This document shows, piece after piece, positions 6,144 through 9,580 of a DNA stretch of 9,580 nucleotides (the stretch's first letter is position 1; the number at the start of each line of letters is the position of its first letter). Made by a program: the position numbers and the translations under genes. Origin of the DNA: PVC group bacterium (GTDB taxonomy: Bacteria; Verrucomicrobiota; Kiritimatiellia; UBA8416); contig PWYP01000105.1 in the NCBI GenBank assembly GCA_003567805.1, positions 1 through 9,580 of the forward strand, read 5' to 3'. The notes beneath the pieces are model-generated. The model was not told where the DNA came from. It worked only from the letters and a program-made list of their open reading frames with translations, and did not search any database.

Positions 6144-7499
6144 TTATGTACGATCAGCCATTTGAATATAGGGTCTTCGTTTGGATGTGTTTTTGTAGGC
6201 AGGGCGAATAATTTTTCCGCCTGTGATCAATTGTTCCAGTCGGTGTGCAGACCAACCAGCAATACGTGCAATGGCGAAAATGGGGGTGTATAGCGTTTCG
6301 GGAATTCCTAACATGCTGTACACGAAACCGGAATATAAATCGACGTTTGCACAGAGCGGTCGGTTGATGCCTTTTTTCATTTCAAAGATTTGCGGGGTTA
6401 ATTTTTCGATGGTTTCGTAGACATGGAATTGATCGAGCATCTTTTTTTCGTCTGCCAGTTGACGAGCCTTTTCGCGCAAGATAACGGCGCGCGGATCCGA
6501 AGCCGTGTATACGGCATGGCCCATGCCGTATACCAGCCCTGAACGATCGAAAGCTTTCCGGTCCAGCAATTTTTCTATGTAGTTGGCAATCTGGTTGTCA
6601 CTGGGTGCGTCGCCGCACTCGTTGAGCAAGTCATCCATCATGGCTTTGACACGCAGGCTGGCACCACCGTGACGAGGCCCTTTGAGCGATCCAACGGCGG
6701 CAGCAAAAGCGGAATAGGTATCGGTTGCTGATGAGGTTACGACATGCATGGTAAATGCCGAGTTATTACCGCCGCCATGCTCGGCATGTACGATCAGTAA
6801 CTGATCCAACAATTCTGCTTCGAGGGGAGAAAAGGCGCCATCTTGGCGGTTGAGTCGCAAAAAATTTTCTGCTGTGCTCAGTTTTGGATCCGGATTGTGC
6901 AGGAAGAGACTTTTGTTTTCGTAATAGCGTCGGATTGCTTGATAACCATATGCACTCAGAACGGGGAATTGGGCAATGAGCTGTAAGCATTGCCGGAGGA
7001 CGTTGGGGATGGAAATATCTTCGGCCTGCTCATCGTAGGAGTATAATACCAGAATACTTCGCGCCAGCTTGTTCATGATGTTGCGACTGGGTATTTTCAG
7101 GATCATATCGACGGTGAAATTAGGGGGTAATTCCCGATACGCACCGAGCAATTTACAAAAATCTTCTAATTGGCCTGCGTTGGGCAGTTCGCCGAATAGG
7201 AGTAAATAGATTGTTTCTTCAAATCCAAAACGACTTCCTGATTGTTGTAATCCTTCGATGACTTTTTCTACATCATAGCCGCGATAATACAATTTCCCTT
7301 TGTCGGGGACTTTTTCGCTTTCATCGATGGTGTAACCGTGTACCTCACCGATGTTGGTGAGGCCCACCAATACGCCGGTCCCATCATTATTCCGCAAACC
7401 GCGTTTGACGTTATAGCGTGCGTAAAGGTCGGGTGAGATCTGGCTACAGGCTATGGATTGTTCACAAAGGTTCTTTATATATGTTTCTTCATCCGTCAT
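6144..7499 (-). CDS. gltA: Citrate synthase, divergent bacterial subfamily
   Basis: The product is 451 aa. Its expected reaction is condensation of acetyl-CoA and oxaloacetate to citrate in the cytoplasm, the first TCA step. ATG 7499 has AGGA at + 7507-7510 with good spacing. Family landmarks are LYYRGYDVEKVI (70-81), HAEHGGGNNSAF (238-249), GPRHGGAS (274-281), GMGHAVYTASDPRA (325-338), NVDLYSGFVY (385-394) and RIAGWSAHRLEQ (412-423). Catalytic candidates are H277, H328 and D387. Arginines matching the substrate-binding set appear to be R337, R412 and R432. Unlike the classical enzyme, HADHEQN is HAEHGGG-N-N, GPLHGG is GPRHGG and GHRVY is GHAVY. I recall this pattern from a citrate/2-methylcitrate synthase branch common in anaerobes such as Clostridia. 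Methylcitrate synthase activity is therefore possible, although the adjacent isocitrate dehydrogenase supports a citrate role. Confidence 0.93.
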   Translation of the reverse strand: MTDEETYIKNLCEQSIACSQISPDLYARYNVKRGLRNNDGTGVLVGLTNIGEVHGYTIDESEKVPDKGKLYYRGYDVEKVIEGLQQSGSRFGFEETIYLLLFGELPNAGQLEDFCKLLGAYRELPPNFTVDMILKIPSRNIMNKLARSILVLYSYDEQAEDISIPNVLRQCLQLIAQFPVLSAYGYQAIRRYYENKSLFLHNPDPKLSTAENFLRLNRQDGAFSPLEAELLDQLLIVHAEHGGGNNSAFTMHVVTSSATDTYSAFAAAVGSLKGPRHGGASLRVKAMMDDLLNECGDAPSDNQIANYIEKLLDRKAFDRSGLVYGMGHAVYTASDPRAVILREKARQLADEKKMLDQFHVYETIEKLTPQIFEMKKGINRPLCANVDLYSGFVYSMLGIPETLYTPIFAIARIAGWSAHRLEQLITGGKIIRPAYKNTSKRRPYIQMADRT

Positions 7500-7526
7500 G
7501 ACTTATTCCTAGGGTAAAATTGCATT

Positions 7527-7546
7527 GCGTATCTTAAAGAATACGC
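7527..7546 (-). repeat. Inverted repeat in the citrate synthase leader
   Basis: GCGTAT (7527-7532) and ATACGC (7541-7546) are perfect inverted copies separated by 8 nt, centred about 37 nt before the start codon. It may be a protein operator with two half-sites one helical turn apart or a small mRNA hairpin. There is no T tract after it on the complement, so it is not a classic terminator. Confidence 0.5.
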
Positions 7547-7556
7547 TTTCAGCCAC

Positions 7557-7596
7557 TTTCGATTTCGAAAATACCGGGTCCGGGCAGCATCGCCAA
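7557..7596 (-). promoter_or_regulatory. Candidate citrate synthase promoter overlapping a palindrome
   Basis: On the complement, TTGGCG (+ 7591-7596) is 17 nt from TATTTT (+ 7568-7573); both match the consensus at four of six positions. The palindrome TTTCGATTTCGAAA (+ 7557-7570, arms of 6 with a 2-nt centre) overlaps the -10 box and expected start point, a usual operator position. Another weak pair, TTGTTA/AATATT, lies at + 7626-7654. Inference only. Confidence 0.28.
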
Positions 7597-7733
7597 GGTC
7601 TTCTGCCGATTTATCTGGTGGCACGAATATTCTAGCAATTTTTGATCGTAACAAAGAGGGTATTACGTGTCTAGTGACATATTCCGGTGATCTTCGGTGA
7701 AAGATTTGTGACTGGGATTCTTTCTGGAAACAA

Positions 7734-7739
7734 TATAAT
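7734..7739 (+). promoter_or_regulatory. Candidate -10 box of the purC promoter
   Basis: A perfect TATAAT lies 64 nt before the chosen purC start. The -35 side is poor: TTGTGA at 7706-7711 is 22 nt away and CTGGGA at 7712-7717 has the right spacing but few matches. If used, transcription would begin near 7746 and an ATG at 7758 would have almost no leader, which supports the start at 7803. Confidence 0.42.
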
Positions 7740-7802
7740 AAGAGCATTTCAAGATACATGGTTTATGAAACGGGTGTGTTTGCTCATTACGTAAGGATAG
7801 AT

Positions 7803-8762
7803 ATGCAAGACGAAATCAATTTGCCGGAGCGTTTGGTGGATCCGCTGGAGTTGACGCCTTTTCCCGAGGGCGTGTCTTTTGAGCGGGGTAAGGTGCGAGA
7901 TTGGTGTTGGAGTAACGGTAATCGTGTGTTGGTAACGACAGATCGCATTTCTGCGTTTGACCGTATTCTTGGCACGATTCCGTGTAAAGGACAGGTTTTG
8001 AATCAGCTGGCTACGTTTTGGTTTGAAAAAACTTCGCATATTGTGAGCAATCCGGTTGTTTCTGTGCCTGATCCAAACGTGACGGTTATGCAGGAGTGTG
8101 AACAGCTCCCGTTGGAGTTTATTGTTCGCGGTTATTTGACAGGTGTTACAAAAACCTCTGCCTGGACCAACTATGCCAACGGCGTCCGCAATTTATGCGG
8201 AAACAAACTGCCGGATGGATTGCGTAAGGATCAGAAGCTCGAGAAGCCCATTCTTACGCCTACGACAAAACATGAAGAACACGATCGCAATATTTCGCGG
8301 GAAGAGGCTATTTCAGAAGGTCTGATTGATGCCGATACGTTTGATGCTGCTGCGGATATTTGTTTACGTTTGTATCAATATGGTGTGGATTATGCGGCGT
8401 CAAGAGGACTGATTCTTGTTGATACCAAATATGAGCTTGGCATGCTGGATGGGAGGCTGGTGGTAACGGACGAAGTGAATACGCCCGATTCTTCCCGCTA
8501 CTGGTATGCCGATAGTTATCAGGCATGTTTTGAGGCTGGAGAACCGCAGCGTCAATTGGACAAGGAGTACGTGCGAACATGGTTGGCTGCGCAAGGTTTT
8601 GTGGGGGAAGGGGATGTGCCGGTCTTAACGGATGAAATCCGATTGGAGGCAGCGCGCCGGTATGTACAAGCTTACGAACAGATCACAGGGCTTCCATTCG
8701 TGCCCGGAGAGATGCCTGTAAAAGAGCGGGTTGCTGCCGTTTTAGCTCAACTTTGCGGTTAG
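7803..8762 (+). CDS. purC: Phosphoribosylaminoimidazole-succinocarboxamide synthase (SAICAR synthase)
   Basis: The product is 319 aa. It joins CAIR and aspartate with ATP to make SAICAR, the eighth step of de novo IMP synthesis. ATG 7803 is preceded by AAGGA (7793-7797) at 5 nt spacing; an in-frame ATG at 7758 adds 15 residues and has no good ribosome site. Landmarks are RGKVRD (28-33, phosphate-binding), TDRISAFD (46-53), VRGYLTG (108-114), LTPTTKHEEHD (151-161), LVDTKYELG (205-213) and DEVNTPDSSRYW (223-234). The length and the GYLTG ... TSAWTNYANGVRNLCG layout fit the longer, yeast-like form of about 300 aa rather than the short enterobacterial form of about 237 aa. It is not clustered with other pur genes here and is followed by a strong terminator. 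Confidence 0.96.
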   Translation: MQDEINLPERLVDPLELTPFPEGVSFERGKVRDWCWSNGNRVLVTTDRISAFDRILGTIPCKGQVLNQLATFWFEKTSHIVSNPVVSVPDPNVTVMQECEQLPLEFIVRGYLTGVTKTSAWTNYANGVRNLCGNKLPDGLRKDQKLEKPILTPTTKHEEHDRNISREEAISEGLIDADTFDAAADICLRLYQYGVDYAASRGLILVDTKYELGMLDGRLVVTDEVNTPDSSRYWYADSYQACFEAGEPQRQLDKEYVRTWLAAQGFVGEGDVPVLTDEIRLEAARRYVQAYEQITGLPFVPGEMPVKERVAAVLAQLCG

Positions 8763-8820
8763 TTTTTTAGAATTGTAAGTTTTCCTAAGAAGGCGCGAAC
8801 TATATACGTACTTCGATTGT

Positions 8821-8854
8821 GGTGCAGCCCCAACTGGGTATCACCCAGTGCACC
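8821..8854 (+). ncRNA. Compact stacked hairpin after purC (3' UTR element or small RNA)
   Basis: GGTGCA (8821-8826) pairs perfectly with TGCACC (8849-8854). Inside, CTGGGT (8834-8839) pairs perfectly with ACCCAG (8843-8848) around an ATC loop. The 3' arms abut directly, leaving a single 7-nt bulge, GCCCCAA (8827-8833). The heptamer CACCCAG occurs twice (8842-8848, 8851-8857), allowing alternative pairing. It is only 2 nt upstream of the terminator stem. A weak -10-like TATATA at 8801-8806 could make this a separate RNA of about 80 nt. The structure is seen; transcription as its own RNA is a guess. Confidence 0.4.
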
Positions 8855-8856
8855 CA

Positions 8857-8895
8857 GGGCGGCATGCCGGTATCGCCGGCTGTCGCCCTTTTTTT
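8857..8895 (+). terminator. Intrinsic terminator downstream of purC
   Basis: The 5' arm 8857-8870 and 3' arm 8876-8888 form a G+C-rich stem of about 13 pairs: GGGCG with CGCCC at the base, GCCGG with CCGGC at the top, one bulged T (8865), a G-T pair and a TATCG loop. The stem is followed by seven T bases (8889-8895). It ends the purC transcript before tRNA-His. Confidence 0.92.
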
Positions 8896-8952
8896 GTGTT
8901 TTTAAGATTGCGTTGCCAATGGTATCGTGTAGATTACATGCCCATTCTGCAT

Positions 8953-9580
<628 letters not shown>

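Larger units (their letters stand above)
7500..7802. other. Divergent intergenic control region between gltA and purC
   Basis: This 303-nt stretch separates two divergent genes. It holds a perfect TATAAT facing purC, weak promoter-like pairs facing the citrate synthase gene, two inverted repeats (7527-7546 and 7557-7570) close to that gene, and Shine-Dalgarno sequences for both. An 87-codon frame crosses it on the complement, but its peptide shows no recognisable domain. No RNA gene is apparent. Confidence 0.7.

Noticed and set aside
7496..7759. 87-codon frame on the complement whose stop overlaps the citrate synthase start as ATGA
   Set aside because: The peptide has no recognisable domain, is irregular and basic, starts with a weak ribosome site and overlaps the purC promoter region. 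The overlap with ATG is probably chance, though a small upstream gene is not fully excluded.
8821..8895. Riboswitch, T-box or attenuator controlling tRNA-His or isocitrate dehydrogenase
   Set aside because: No known aptamer core or specifier-loop features can be recognised, and the tRNA gene follows a full terminator. A small RNA or 3' UTR element remains the better reading.

Overview
The window is about 9.6 kb of ordinary, gene-dense bacterial chromosome with intermediate base composition by eye. No phage, IS, CRISPR or toxin genes are visible. A Gram-negative cell is suggested by a lipobox lipoprotein, an encoded PgpA phosphatase and a PcnB-type poly(A) polymerase. The lipoprotein carries a small Ig-like domain (a GG-x-G / W-S-V / Y-R-R-T-A-A-G-D-N pattern) that I associate with Verrucomicrobiota/Kiritimatiellota-type genomes. 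That placement is inference from recollection of families, not a measurement.

Layout. (1) 2-85 is the C-terminal tail of pgpA. (2) 167-4891 on the + strand is a tight gene train: small lipoprotein, WalJ/YycJ-like metallo-beta-lactamase (MBL) hydrolase, pcnB, lipB, class IV aminotransferase, and a stand-alone PTS EIIA domain. The junctions are 22 nt, a 4-nt overlap, an 11-nt overlap, a 1-nt overlap and 3 nt, so translational coupling in one operon is likely. A promoter-like pair lies before the lipoprotein (89-117). (3) 4947-7499 on the - strand holds an M42 family aminopeptidase downstream of a citrate synthase. The train and this pair converge around 4892-4946, where no convincing terminator is seen. 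(4) 7500-7802 is a divergent control region with a TATAAT box facing purC and two inverted repeats before the citrate synthase gene. (5) purC (7803-8762) is followed by a compact two-hairpin element ending in a strong intrinsic terminator (8821-8895), then tRNA-His(GTG) (8953-9030). (6) A monomeric-type NADP isocitrate dehydrogenase begins at 9108 and runs off the window.

How the genes fit together. Citrate synthase and isocitrate dehydrogenase flank purC and the tRNA gene and supply the oxidative branch from oxaloacetate to 2-oxoglutarate. LipB provides octanoyl groups for lipoylated dehydrogenase complexes, but no lipA is present here. PcnB and the MBL hydrolase are nucleic-acid enzymes whose genes are coupled by an ATGA overlap. 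The EIIA domain is probably regulatory, or a phosphocarrier whose partners lie elsewhere. I see no complete new system. The best leads are the structured element after purC, the G7 run at the lipB/aminotransferase junction, the poly-arginine tail of PcnB, and the dyads before the citrate synthase gene.
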